Assembly (NCBI RefSeq): GCF_002005165.1
Contig: NZ_CP019699.1
Location: 248,001-312,000 of the forward strand
Direction of reading: 5' to 3'
Length of the DNA: 64,000 nt
From: Novibacillus thermophilus
Lineage (GTDB): Bacteria > Bacillota > Bacilli > Thermoactinomycetales > Novibacillaceae
Shown piece after piece: positions 29,906-37,331 of this stretch. Position numbers and translations under genes: made by a program. Within the stretch, counting starts at the first letter, position 1. Each line of letters opens with the position of its first letter. The notes below the pieces were generated by a model. It had not been told where the DNA came from and searched no databases. It saw nothing but the letters and a program-made list of their open reading frames with translations.

Positions 29906-29920
29906 TGCCTCAATCGACTG

Positions 29921-31141
29921 TCAAGCCTGACGTGATTCCACAATCCCCTTACCCTTCACCGTCCGTGGCCGATTGCGCGACTGCCTCACGTAGTCGACAA
30001 ATACGAGAACGATCACGACGATGAAACAGATGCTCGAAAGTTCAAAAAGGGCGGCTGTCCCGACAGCGGGCTTTATGATGCCCAGCAACAGTCCGCTGAG
30101 CCCGATGCCCATGTCGATGGCTGAATAGTACATCCCGTTGGCCGTGCCGCTCTTTTCCCGCGTCGTTTTGGAGAGAACCCACGATTGCAGAGCGGGTATC
30201 ATCGACCCGTACCCCATTCCGAACAAAATCCCTGACAAGATGAGATACGCGTTGCTTTTAGCGAGAATGAGGGCCCACATTCCGGCGAAAGCGAGTAGGG
30301 CACACGTCAAGATCAGGGACCACGGGCCCTTGCGGTCAAACCACTTGCCTGTAATCGGGCGCACGAGCGTCGCAGTAAGGGCGTTGAAAAGGTAAAAGAG
30401 AAAGACGTGCTCTAAAGACTTTTCTTGAGTAAATATGACGATGAAGGTCACGATGGAACCGTAGCCGAACGCCGTCAAAAACGTCACCAGGGCCGGGTAC
30501 CAACTTTGCCTGTCTATCAATGAGCCGAAAAAGGAAAAAGATTTAAACGACACCTTGAGTTTTTTTACGCTATCTGGCTGCGGGATCTTAATCAAAGAAA
30601 ACAAGGCCAGGGCAATTACGCCTAACGTGCCGGAAATGAAAATTAACGCGTTGAAATGGTAATGTTGAAAAATGTAAATCCCGAGGCTCGGCGCGATGAT
30701 CATGCCAAGGGTGACAGAGAGGGTGAAATAACCCATCCCTTCGCCAATGCGGGAAGACGGGATTAGGTCAACGGCGGCTGTGCCGTTGACGGTCGTCGAC
30801 AGTCCCCATCCCAGACCGTGCATAAAGCGCAACAGTAAAAACAGGGCGACGATGTGCAAGAACGGATACAAAATCGTCACCACGAGCAGTGAGACAGATC
30901 CGAAGAGAATCAGCTGTTTCCGCGGCTGACTTTCAAGGATGAATCCGATGAATGGGCGGACGAGGACAGCGGCCACAGAAAATAACGTCGTGACAAGCCC
31001 GACGGAAAGTTCCGATCCGCCTATATTTTGCATGTGGGGAGGAAGTGTCGGGATGAGCATTTGGAAGCTCATAAACGTAAACCAGTTGGCGAGAATCAGT
31101 AAAATAAAAGGTTTTGTCCACAGTTTCCCTCGTTTGTTCAT
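29921..31141 (-). CDS. MFS transporter
   Basis: This 406-residue major facilitator has about 12 helices. An early motif-A-like segment reads RPFIGFILESQPRKQ, and RPITGKWFDRKGPW follows the sixth helix. It resembles drug or sugar exporters of the YfkF/NepI type, and the substrate is unknown. The frame is open from 31300, but ATG 31141 follows AGGAGAG by 10 bases and begins MNKRGKLWTKPFILL. A long leader with a terminator-like hairpin lies upstream, so expression may be controlled by attenuation. It converges on the TRAP permease. Confidence 0.85.
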   Translation of the reverse strand: MNKRGKLWTKPFILLILANWFTFMSFQMLIPTLPPHMQNIGGSELSVGLVTTLFSVAAVLVRPFIGFILESQPRKQLILFGSVSLLVVTILYPFLHIVALFLLLRFMHGLGWGLSTTVNGTAAVDLIPSSRIGEGMGYFTLSVTLGMIIAPSLGIYIFQHYHFNALIFISGTLGVIALALFSLIKIPQPDSVKKLKVSFKSFSFFGSLIDRQSWYPALVTFLTAFGYGSIVTFIVIFTQEKSLEHVFLFYLFNALTATLVRPITGKWFDRKGPWSLILTCALLAFAGMWALILAKSNAYLILSGILFGMGYGSMIPALQSWVLSKTTREKSGTANGMYYSAIDMGIGLSGLLLGIIKPAVGTAALFELSSICFIVVIVLVFVDYVRQSRNRPRTVKGKGIVESRQA

Positions 31142-31454
31142 ACACACCATTCTCTCCTGAAGATTCGTGTTGCTGCCCTTACAGCCTCGGCACATGTCGT
31201 GTGATCCGTGGCGAAGGAGGAGGCTGAAAACAGTAGATGACGGTTTCCTCCAATCGGCAGTTACCCACACCAAATCGAATGAGTGAAGTATCACCTCCAT
31301 AGAACGTGACTTCGAACAGCTCCCTTAGTCTTCAAGCATCCCCTTTTTCGCACAACGTCACACAGTGTTTCTTCCACTTCTCGGTGCCGCAAATGTGAGT
31401 GGTTTTATTACTTTAGATGACGCCCCAATCGGCCACGGGGCCGTTCTTGAACAT

Positions 31455-31485
31455 AAAAAAACGCCACCTTGCCGTGGGCAAAGCG
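31455..31485 (-). terminator. Hairpin with T run in the leader of the MFS gene
   Basis: Read on the minus strand, CGC-TTTGCC pairs with GGCAA-GCG around a short loop (31462-31485) and is followed by seven Ts (31461-31455). It lies 20 bases downstream of a minus-strand TATAAT and 314 bases before the MFS start. It is placed to stop transcription early. Confidence 0.55.
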
Positions 31486-31504
31486 GAAAACTTTCACTAT
31501 TTTC

Positions 31505-31533
31505 ATTATAGCTTGAAACGACTATTTTAGAAA
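31505..31533 (-). promoter_or_regulatory. Candidate minus-strand promoter for the MFS leader
   Basis: A perfect -10 TATAAT (complement of 31505-31510) is preceded 17 bases upstream by a weak -35, TTTCTA (complement of 31528-31533). Confidence 0.4.
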
Positions 31534-31654
31534 GGGTGGAATTGTTCAGAGCAAATATTCCCGTTGCCACACGGCACGAAGATGTGGTAACTTTAAAGCA
31601 TTAAATATCTCATTAAACCCATGATGTTAATAAGGATTAGGGGGAAGAGGCATT

Positions 31655-32296
31655 ATGGCGACGAGGTTTGACCCGTTATTTGACCAGTGGGCGGACACGT
31701 ACGATCAAACGGTGTCCGGCCACGATGAAGAATATAAAGCGGTGTTTGAGGATTACGACCGCATTTTGACGAGTGTGGCTGAGCGAACAGTCGGGACCGT
31801 CCTGGAATTCGGTGTCGGAACGGGGAACTTGACTGAAAAATTGCTGGCTAGGGGGCACCGCGTGTACGGTGTAGAGCCGTCCAAAAAAATGCGAAAAAAG
31901 GCGAAGGAAAAGGTGCCGTCTATCATCCTTTTGGAAGGTGACTTTTTGCACTTCCCTCCCGTTGACGAGCCCATTCACACTGTTACCAGTACTTACGCTT
32001 TCCACCATTTGACCGATGCGGAAAAGAGCGAAGCCATCCGCCGGTACAGCGAACTCCTCCCGGTGAACGGGAAAATCGTCTTTGCGGATACCGTCTTCGA
32101 AACGGAAGGGGCAAGACAAGAGATCATGGAAAAGGTGAAACGGCAAGGCTACGAAAAACTACTGGAGGACTTGCAGACAGAGTACTATACAACGATCGCT
32201 GTGTTGAAGCAATTGTTTCGGGAACACAACTTCCATCAGGTGACATTTTCGCGATTCAATCAGTTCGTATGGCTTTTTGAAGCCGTGAAACAATAG
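31655..32296 (+). CDS. yrrT: YrrT-like SAM-dependent methyltransferase
   Basis: This 213-residue class I methyltransferase has its SAM site in VLEFGVGTGNLTEKLLARG and GVEPSKKM. STYAFHHLTDAEKSEAI and LQTEYYTTIAVL closely match B. subtilis YrrT. In Bacillus yrrT heads a cysteine-from-methionine operon (mtnN, mccA, mccB), whereas here it stands alone before trxB. The substrate is not established. ATG 31655 follows GGGGGAAGAGG. A sulfur-metabolism link is inferred from the family. Confidence 0.85.
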   Translation: MATRFDPLFDQWADTYDQTVSGHDEEYKAVFEDYDRILTSVAERTVGTVLEFGVGTGNLTEKLLARGHRVYGVEPSKKMRKKAKEKVPSIILLEGDFLHFPPVDEPIHTVTSTYAFHHLTDAEKSEAIRRYSELLPVNGKIVFADTVFETEGARQEIMEKVKRQGYEKLLEDLQTEYYTTIAVLKQLFREHNFHQVTFSRFNQFVWLFEAVKQ

Positions 32297-32330
32297 AGAT
32301 AAAACAGGACCCGCTTTGCTGGATACGCCC

Positions 32331-32358
32331 TTGACGATTCGCTGTCATTTGATAATAT
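32331..32358 (+). promoter_or_regulatory. Candidate promoter of trxB
   Basis: TTGACG (32331-32336) and TAATAT (32353-32358) are 16 bases apart, about 100 bases upstream of the trxB start. A palindrome overlaps its -10 element. Confidence 0.55.
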
Positions 32359-32374
32359 ACCCTTAGGAGTATAT
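32355..32374. promoter_or_regulatory. Palindrome overlapping the trxB promoter, CsoR/CstR-like
   Basis: ATATACCCTTAGGAGTATAT matches its own reverse complement at 16 of 20 positions. It covers the end of the -10 and the start-site region, where a repressor would block transcription. The ATACCC...GGTAT look recalls operators of the copper/persulfide-sensing CsoR/CstR family, but this rests on remembered consensus only. Confidence 0.4.
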
Positions 32375-32458
32375 GTATATTATGATGGAATGGAATGCTT
32401 GAAACGCTCTTTTTTTTCAACCATAATAAAACAAGACGATGTAGAGGGAGGACAGCAC

Positions 32459-33412
32459 ATGCACAAGGTCATTGTTCTCGGGACAGGTCCCGCCGGTTAC
32501 ACGGCAGCGATTTATTTGGCAAGAGCCAACATGAATCCACTAGTGATTGAAGGACAAGAACCCGGCGGTCAGTTGTCGCAGACGACGGATGTAGAAAATT
32601 ACCCCGGTTTTCCAGACGGAATCCTTGGTCCGGAGTTAATGGATAACATGCGCAAGCAGGCCGAGCGTTTCGGTGCAGAGATTAAGCGGGGCTGGGTGAC
32701 GAAAGTCGATTTGTCAAAGCGGCCGTTTACATTACAGGTGAGTGGACTTGGTGAGTTGGAAACACAGTCCCTCATCATTGCCACCGGCGCGTCAGCCAAA
32801 TTGTTGGGCATCCCTGGGGAGAAGGACAATATCGGACGCGGTGTCAGCACGTGTGCCACGTGTGACGGATTTTTCTTCCGCAATAAGAAGCTCGTCGTCG
32901 TGGGCGGCGGCGATTCGGCGATGGAGGAAGCGACGTTCCTGACGAAATTTGCAAGTGAAGTCCGCATTGTACACCGTCGCAATGAGCTGAGAGCCTCAAA
33001 AATTATGCAAGAGCGAGCCCGCAACAACGACAAGATTACGTGGAGCATGAACCGAACGCCTGTCGAAGTGTTGTCAGACGGCCAAAAAGTGACCGGTCTC
33101 AAAGTGAGAAACAATGAAACGGGCGAAGAAGAGGTCATTGAGACGGACGGTCTTTTCGTGGCCATCGGTCACAGGCCAAATACGGCATTCCTCGAAGGGC
33201 AGGTGGATACAGACGAGATCGGCTACATTAAGGTAAAGCCAGGGTCGACGGAAACGAACATTCCGGGAGTGTTCGCGGCCGGCGACGTGCAGGACTTCAA
33301 GTATCGGCAGGCGATTACGGCAGCGGGGTCCGGTTGTATGGCAGCCCTCGACTGCGAGAAATTCCTGGAAGGCGAAATATCCACCGATTGGAGTCAAACG
33401 TTGTCCACTTAA
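32459..33412 (+). CDS. trxB: Thioredoxin reductase
   Basis: This 317-residue NADPH-dependent flavoprotein reduces thioredoxin. It has FAD motif VLGTGPAGYTAAIY at the N-terminus, redox-active cysteines in STCATCDGFFF, NADPH motif VVGGGDSAMEEA and the C-terminal AAGDVQDFKYRQAITAAGSG. ATG 32459 follows GAGGGAGGA. The frame is open upstream from 32390 but lacks an RBS there. In B. subtilis trxB lies elsewhere with other neighbours; here it stands alone with its own promoter and hairpin. Confidence 0.95.
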   Translation: MHKVIVLGTGPAGYTAAIYLARANMNPLVIEGQEPGGQLSQTTDVENYPGFPDGILGPELMDNMRKQAERFGAEIKRGWVTKVDLSKRPFTLQVSGLGELETQSLIIATGASAKLLGIPGEKDNIGRGVSTCATCDGFFFRNKKLVVVGGGDSAMEEATFLTKFASEVRIVHRRNELRASKIMQERARNNDKITWSMNRTPVEVLSDGQKVTGLKVRNNETGEEEVIETDGLFVAIGHRPNTAFLEGQVDTDEIGYIKVKPGSTETNIPGVFAAGDVQDFKYRQAITAAGSGCMAALDCEKFLEGEISTDWSQTLST

Positions 33413-33454
33413 CGTTCAAGACGCGCACGTAAGTACAGTCATACGGCGTCAATC

Positions 33455-33490
33455 AGAAGCGGGGAGGGTGTGGAAGCTCTCCCCGCTTCT
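33455..33490. terminator. Strong hairpin between convergent trxB and aroM-like gene
   Basis: AGAAGCGGGGAG (33455-33466) pairs with the near-perfect complement at 33479-33490. It has no long T run on either strand, so it may work as a bidirectional barrier rather than a classic terminator. Confidence 0.55.
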
Positions 33491-33513
33491 AATGGCTGAC
33501 GGTGCGCCCGACG

Positions 33514-34185
33514 TCACGAAACCATTTCTGCTGCAGCTCGTGCGACAACCGACCGCGACAAAATGACGGGAACATTCACAACGTTTTTCACACGTTCCTT
33601 CATGCTCACACTGTATCCCATACAATCTAAAACAATCACATCGACACCTTGCTCCTGTAATACGCGACCTGCATATTCGAAGTCTGTTCCCTTGTCGTAA
33701 GGAGAGGCAGCGGTGAACGCTAACTGAAGATTCGGGCGTTCCCACTTCTCTCGCATTGCCGCGATTTGTTCAGGAAGCGGTACGATGATCCCGAGTTTCC
33801 CATGCGGTAAAATTCCCGAAACAAAATGCGTCAAAACTCGGTCTGGGTAAAGGAGCGGGTGTTTGCTTTTAAAAGGAGGAAATGTTCCCGTGCAGGCAAT
33901 GATCGTTGTCGTTGTGCCCATTTCCTCAAGTAAACTTATTTTTTCTTGTAACAGTGGCAAGATCGCTCTCTCAGAAACAGTGACTGCTTCCCCATTTTTT
34001 AACCGCGACACGAGCGTGATGTCGCCTTCTTTTGGAGCCAGCGTTAAGAGATCCTCGCTCGAAAAGTCGTCTATTGCCCCTTTTTCTATCACTTCGATAT
34101 GATCAGGCAACAAGGTACGCATCTCAGGAACCATATCGACACGGGGCGCTTGTCCGATGGTGATGATCCCCAATCTATTTGTCAT
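33514..34185 (-). CDS. AroM-family protein (Asp/Glu-racemase-like fold)
   Basis: This 223-residue protein starts MTNRLGIITIGQAPRVDMVPEM, the AroM family signature. Cysteines occur in IIACTGTFPPF and VLDCMGYS, in the places where Asp/Glu racemase-superfamily enzymes hold their catalytic Cys pair. AroM was named from an E. coli gene near aroL and its function is unknown. ATG 34185 has GGAGGG with seven-base spacing. It is divergent from the permease gene and the insertion sequence lies 68 bases upstream. A racemase, isomerase or decarboxylase role in the local pathway is only inferred. Confidence 0.8.
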   Translation of the reverse strand: MTNRLGIITIGQAPRVDMVPEMRTLLPDHIEVIEKGAIDDFSSEDLLTLAPKEGDITLVSRLKNGEAVTVSERAILPLLQEKISLLEEMGTTTTIIACTGTFPPFKSKHPLLYPDRVLTHFVSGILPHGKLGIIVPLPEQIAAMREKWERPNLQLAFTAASPYDKGTDFEYAGRVLQEQGVDVIVLDCMGYSVSMKERVKNVVNVPVILSRSVVARAAAEMVS

Positions 34186-34234
34186 TTCCACACCCTCCAT
34201 TTCTCGCGTTTCGGTATAAAGAAAATATGGCAAT

Positions 34235-34252
34235 CGTGTGACGAAAAACGTG
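34235..34252. repeat. Left target-site duplication of the insertion sequence
   Basis: CGTGTGACGAAAAACGTG is repeated exactly at 35831-35848 on the other side of the element. Confidence 0.85.
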
Positions 34253-34336
34253 TGTCAAGCGTCAGTGAAAATGTCCTATTAACTCGTCAGTGATTCTGTC
34301 CTATTTTAGTTATTCCCCCATCCCGTTCAGGAGCGT

Positions 34337-34417
34337 AGCTTGTAGTGGGCATTTTATCAAGGGTAAAGGCGTATGCCCGAGTTTCACTCGCCCTTGATAA
34401 AATGCCCACTACAAGCT
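34337..34417. repeat. 27-bp perfect inverted repeat inside the insertion sequence
   Basis: 34337-34363 is exactly complementary to 34391-34417, with a 27-base loop. It lies just downstream of the transposase stop. The arms begin AGCTTGTAGTGGGC. It could stop transcription into or out of the element, although it lacks a T run. Confidence 0.8.
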
Positions 34418-34477
34418 CCCTGGCTAAAAGGGATGAAGGGATCATTGTCCGTATTCTAACGGCACAGTCTAGATTTT

Positions 34478-35776
34478 TTAAGCCCGTTGTCGTATCCTAG
34501 ATTTAGATTGGGTGCGCCCATATTGGCGCCAAGGATGATTGAGTGCGGGCTTGTGAGGTTGTTTCTCCGAGCTCGCCTTTTGTTTTTGCAGCGACTGGCG
34601 TTTTGGTTTTACTGTTTCCTTTAGGGGGTAATCCACCCCTTTGTGCCGGACAAATAGTCTTCCGTCTAATGTTTCTCGCACTTCGACACGGGTTTTGCGC
34701 GGGATGGTTTGTTGGTGATCCGAGCGATCTATTGTGTAGGTTTTTCCTTTGTAAGCAATTGTTTCTCCGGTTCCCAGAGTACGCTTTTCACGGTAGCAAA
34801 GAATTAGATCCAACGCTTGTCCTTGTTCCAAAGGGACAAACGCACTTTCTGGGTCACGCGGTTCAACCGCAAACTGTTCGTTATGCGCTTTGATCAACTC
34901 CGGCAGCACCGTGTTGGCCTCCTCAATGGTGTCGATGCCCCGGAGGCGCAACTCGACAATCCAACGGTCTTGTAGCGTTTGGAACAGCCGTTCAATCCGT
35001 CCCTTGGCTTGTGGTGTTAAGGCTTTGATATGAGTCACACCTAACTCTTCAAGGGCTTGTCCGAATTGCGACAAAGGAACGGGTTCTCCCGCCAATTCCT
35101 GCTCGATCGTTTGCTTCTCGTTAGGGGAACGGAAAATCATATGGCGATCCGAATACACACTCATCGGAATGCCAGTTTGCTCAATCATCTGTCGTGTCAG
35201 CCTAAAATAGCCCTCGGTGTCCTCCTGTGGCCGGAAAAGAGCAGCCACGACTTTTCCAGTGGCATCATCAATGGCGGCAAGAAGGGACATCGGTTCCGCT
35301 CGATCTTCCAACCAAGGGTGAGGGCTCCCGTCCATTTGGACTAACATGCCGGCTTGTGGCTTTCGCTCACGTGGCCGGTGCACGTTAGCCGGACGCCGTT
35401 TGCGTTTCGGTTTGATGCCGGCCTCAGAGCGAATGCGACGCACGGTTGACGGACTGACGTGAATTCCTTCGTACTTGGCCAACAATTCGGCAAAATGCAC
35501 ATCATTACACCCTTGATACGCATCGCTTTGGTGGAGCTCCAGAATTCTTTGACGTGTATTGTCAGACAGTGCGTGTGCCGGTTTGCGTCCTTTGTTTTTG
35601 TGGATAATCCCCGTTTCCCCCTCCTCAAGCACCCGTTTTTTGAGACGACAAACCTGGCGGTAACTTAACCCAAGGAGTTCAGCGGCTTCACCTCCTGTGA
35701 TCAAACCTTGAATCCAGCGATCAATGACGGTGTAACGCTTCAGCTCTTGTCTGCTCATGAATATGTTCTCTCCCAT
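34478..35776 (-). CDS. Transposase, IS1202/ISNCY type
   Basis: This 432-residue transposase has an N-terminal helix-turn-helix (RYTVIDRWIQGLITGGEAAELLGLSYRQVCRLKKR). A DDE integrase core follows, with QMDGSPHPWLED (first Asp), MSVYSDRH (second Asp) and QAKGRIERLFQTLQDR (Glu). A C-terminal beta domain comes next, then a basic tail. The start may be ATG 35776 (MGENIFMSRQ) or ATG 35758 (MSRQELKRY); the longer open frame upstream crosses the end repeats and is unlikely. No frameshift or stop is seen, so the enzyme may be active. Confidence 0.9.
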   Translation of the reverse strand: MGENIFMSRQELKRYTVIDRWIQGLITGGEAAELLGLSYRQVCRLKKRVLEEGETGIIHKNKGRKPAHALSDNTRQRILELHQSDAYQGCNDVHFAELLAKYEGIHVSPSTVRRIRSEAGIKPKRKRRPANVHRPRERKPQAGMLVQMDGSPHPWLEDRAEPMSLLAAIDDATGKVVAALFRPQEDTEGYFRLTRQMIEQTGIPMSVYSDRHMIFRSPNEKQTIEQELAGEPVPLSQFGQALEELGVTHIKALTPQAKGRIERLFQTLQDRWIVELRLRGIDTIEEANTVLPELIKAHNEQFAVEPRDPESAFVPLEQGQALDLILCYREKRTLGTGETIAYKGKTYTIDRSDHQQTIPRKTRVEVRETLDGRLFVRHKGVDYPLKETVKPKRQSLQKQKASSEKQPHKPALNHPWRQYGRTQSKSRIRQRA

Positions 35777-35830
35777 ATGTGACATTTTCACTGACGCGTT
35801 ACAATATGACAATATCACTGACGAACAACA

Positions 35831-35848
35831 CGTGTGACGAAAAACGTG
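35831..35848. repeat. Right target-site duplication of the insertion sequence
   Basis: This is an exact copy of the 18 bases at 34235-34252. Together they mark the insertion point in the region between the aroM-like and permease genes. Confidence 0.85.
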
Positions 35849-35891
35849 TTTACAGTTTCCCATTCATTTGGTATATTAGCATTAGATTGTG

Positions 35892-35926
35892 TTTCATATA
35901 TTGAAATAAATATTCATTTAATGAAA
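35892..35926. promoter_or_regulatory. Two tandem 15-bp palindromes, candidate IclR operators
   Basis: TTTCATATATTGAAA (35892-35906) and ATTCATTTAATGAAA (35912-35926) share the pattern WTTCATWTAWTGAAA with centres 20 bases apart, two turns of the helix. IclR-family regulators bind 15-bp palindromes of this shape, and an iclR-type gene lies 3.4 kb downstream. The sites end 51 bases before the permease start. Confidence 0.6.
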
Positions 35927-35977
35927 CAAACTGGCTGTATGAACATTATAACAGATAAATGAGGGGTGAACGATGCA

Positions 35978-37279
35978 ATGGCTGAAAAGAAGGTAGATAA
36001 ATTATTTGAGGATTACAGTGTGAAGTCTGTTCCTCAAGAAAAGACGAGAAGCTGGCTTTCAATGGGGCTTATTTGGGCAGGCGTAGGCATTAGTCTCGGT
36101 CTTTTGTTGACAGGAGGAACTGTTGGAGACGGATTAACAATTCGCCAGGCTGCTGTTGCAGCTGTCATAGGTGGCGCAATTCTTGCATTGGTAACGGTTT
36201 TAATAGGGGTCGTCGGTGCTAAAACAAACTTGTCCACCGCGATGATTAGTCGGTTTACGTTTGGTGATCGCGCTATCATTTTGATTGCACTTATTCAAGC
36301 ACTGGGTTCATACGGATGGTTTGCTGTTCAACTCGGTCTGTTTGGGAAGACATCGTCCACTGCGTGGGAAATGTGGACCGGCTTAAGCGGCAACGTCTCT
36401 TTTTTTATCATTCTCGGCGGGATTTGTATGATGCTTACGGCCACGATCGGTTACAGAGGGCTTGATTTTCTCAGTAAGTTAGCGGTGCCTCTGTTGCTCT
36501 TGCTCATGTTTGGTTCAGTATGGAAAATAGCACAGGACTACAGTTTTTCTGAGATCATGGAAATGAAAGGGACTGGTGAACCGATTTCCATCGGGTTAGG
36601 CATCTCGATGGTCATCAGTTCATTCATCGTTGGAGCTGTTGTGGCACCAGACGTGTCCCGATATGCCAAATCAGCTAAAGATACGGTTGGAGCAGCGATA
36701 TTATCTTTCGTGATCGTCGTACCGATTGTCATGCTTATTGGTGCGTTGATGGCTCAAGTGGCTGGGACGTGGGACATTGTTGACATTATGTTGCGTCTTG
36801 GTTGGGGGATAATCGCCCTCATCGTGCTGCTGTTAGCCCAGTGGACGTCAAACGACAACAACTTGTACTGCTCTGCTTTAGGGTTTGCCGTCGTGTTTAG
36901 AAAGATGAAAAAGTGGCACTTGACGGTTATTTCCGGAACGCTCGGGATCATCTTAGCCTTGCTCGGTATTTATGACAATTTCACGTCCTTCCTGACGTTT
37001 TTAGGTGTACTCATACCACCGATGGGTGGTGTCATCGCTGTCGATTATTACTTGTTTCATAAGCAACACTACGTCACATCGAACTTGGATCGACTCGTTA
37101 ACATCCGCCCAGTTTCTGTAGTGGCTTGGGGCATTGGATCGCTCGTTTCATTTCTCGCGGGAAATGGGGTTTTCACGTTAACGACCGTTCCTGCATTTGA
37201 CGGTCTTTTAATCGCGGCAGTCTTGCAATACGTCGGTATGCGGTTCGCGAAAAATGGCACTGCCATGTTTGTGAAGTAA
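35978..37279 (+). CDS. NCS1-family permease (cytosine/purine/hydantoin type)
   Basis: This 433-residue permease has about 12 helices. It has GVGISLGLLLTGGTVGDGLTIRQA, a CodB-like start, then AMISRFTFGDRAIILIALIQALGSYGWFAVQ and VAPDVSRYAKSAKDT in helix 6. NCS1 carriers import nucleobases, hydantoins and related ring compounds with protons or sodium. CodB-like length and motifs suggest a nucleobase-like or N-heterocyclic substrate. ATG 35978 has GAGGGGTG upstream. It heads a plus-strand run with the nitrilase and DUF1177 genes. Confidence 0.88.
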   Translation: MAEKKVDKLFEDYSVKSVPQEKTRSWLSMGLIWAGVGISLGLLLTGGTVGDGLTIRQAAVAAVIGGAILALVTVLIGVVGAKTNLSTAMISRFTFGDRAIILIALIQALGSYGWFAVQLGLFGKTSSTAWEMWTGLSGNVSFFIILGGICMMLTATIGYRGLDFLSKLAVPLLLLLMFGSVWKIAQDYSFSEIMEMKGTGEPISIGLGISMVISSFIVGAVVAPDVSRYAKSAKDTVGAAILSFVIVVPIVMLIGALMAQVAGTWDIVDIMLRLGWGIIALIVLLLAQWTSNDNNLYCSALGFAVVFRKMKKWHLTVISGTLGIILALLGIYDNFTSFLTFLGVLIPPMGGVIAVDYYLFHKQHYVTSNLDRLVNIRPVSVVAWGIGSLVSFLAGNGVFTLTTVPAFDGLLIAAVLQYVGMRFAKNGTAMFVK

Positions 37280-37331
37280 AGATAAGTGCCGCATTTCAAG
37301 ATATGTCAATATGAACGTTGGAGGGAAAAAA

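Larger units (their letters stand above)
31142..31654. other. 513-bp intergenic region between MFS and yrrT-like genes
   Basis: No convincing gene lies here. On the minus strand it holds a TATAAT box, a hairpin with a T run and a further GC-rich stem (CGGCC/GGCCG near 31437-31454). Together these look like a leader for the MFS gene. The rightmost part (31560-31640) is AT-rich and could carry the promoter of the methyltransferase gene. I could not match it to a known riboswitch. Confidence 0.5.
34253..35830 (-). mobile_element. Insertion sequence of the IS1202/ISNCY group, apparently complete
   Basis: The 1,578-bp element begins and ends with related inverted repeats. The left end is TGTCAAGCGTCAGTGAAAAT and the right end (reverse complement) is TGTTGTTCGTCAGTGATATT. 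It is bordered by an 18-bp direct repeat. Each end has two copies of CGTCAGTGA (34260 and 34285; complement at 35815 and 35788), the outer copy exactly 7 bases from the tip on both sides, probably transposase-binding boxes. It carries one transposase gene. Long target duplications are typical of IS1202-type elements. The identical flanks and intact gene suggest a recent insertion. Confidence 0.88.

Noticed and set aside
31301-31510. Known riboswitch class in the MFS leader
   Set aside because: Compared mentally with ZTP, c-di-GMP, preQ1, SAM and T-box cores; only scattered words agreed, so no class was assigned.
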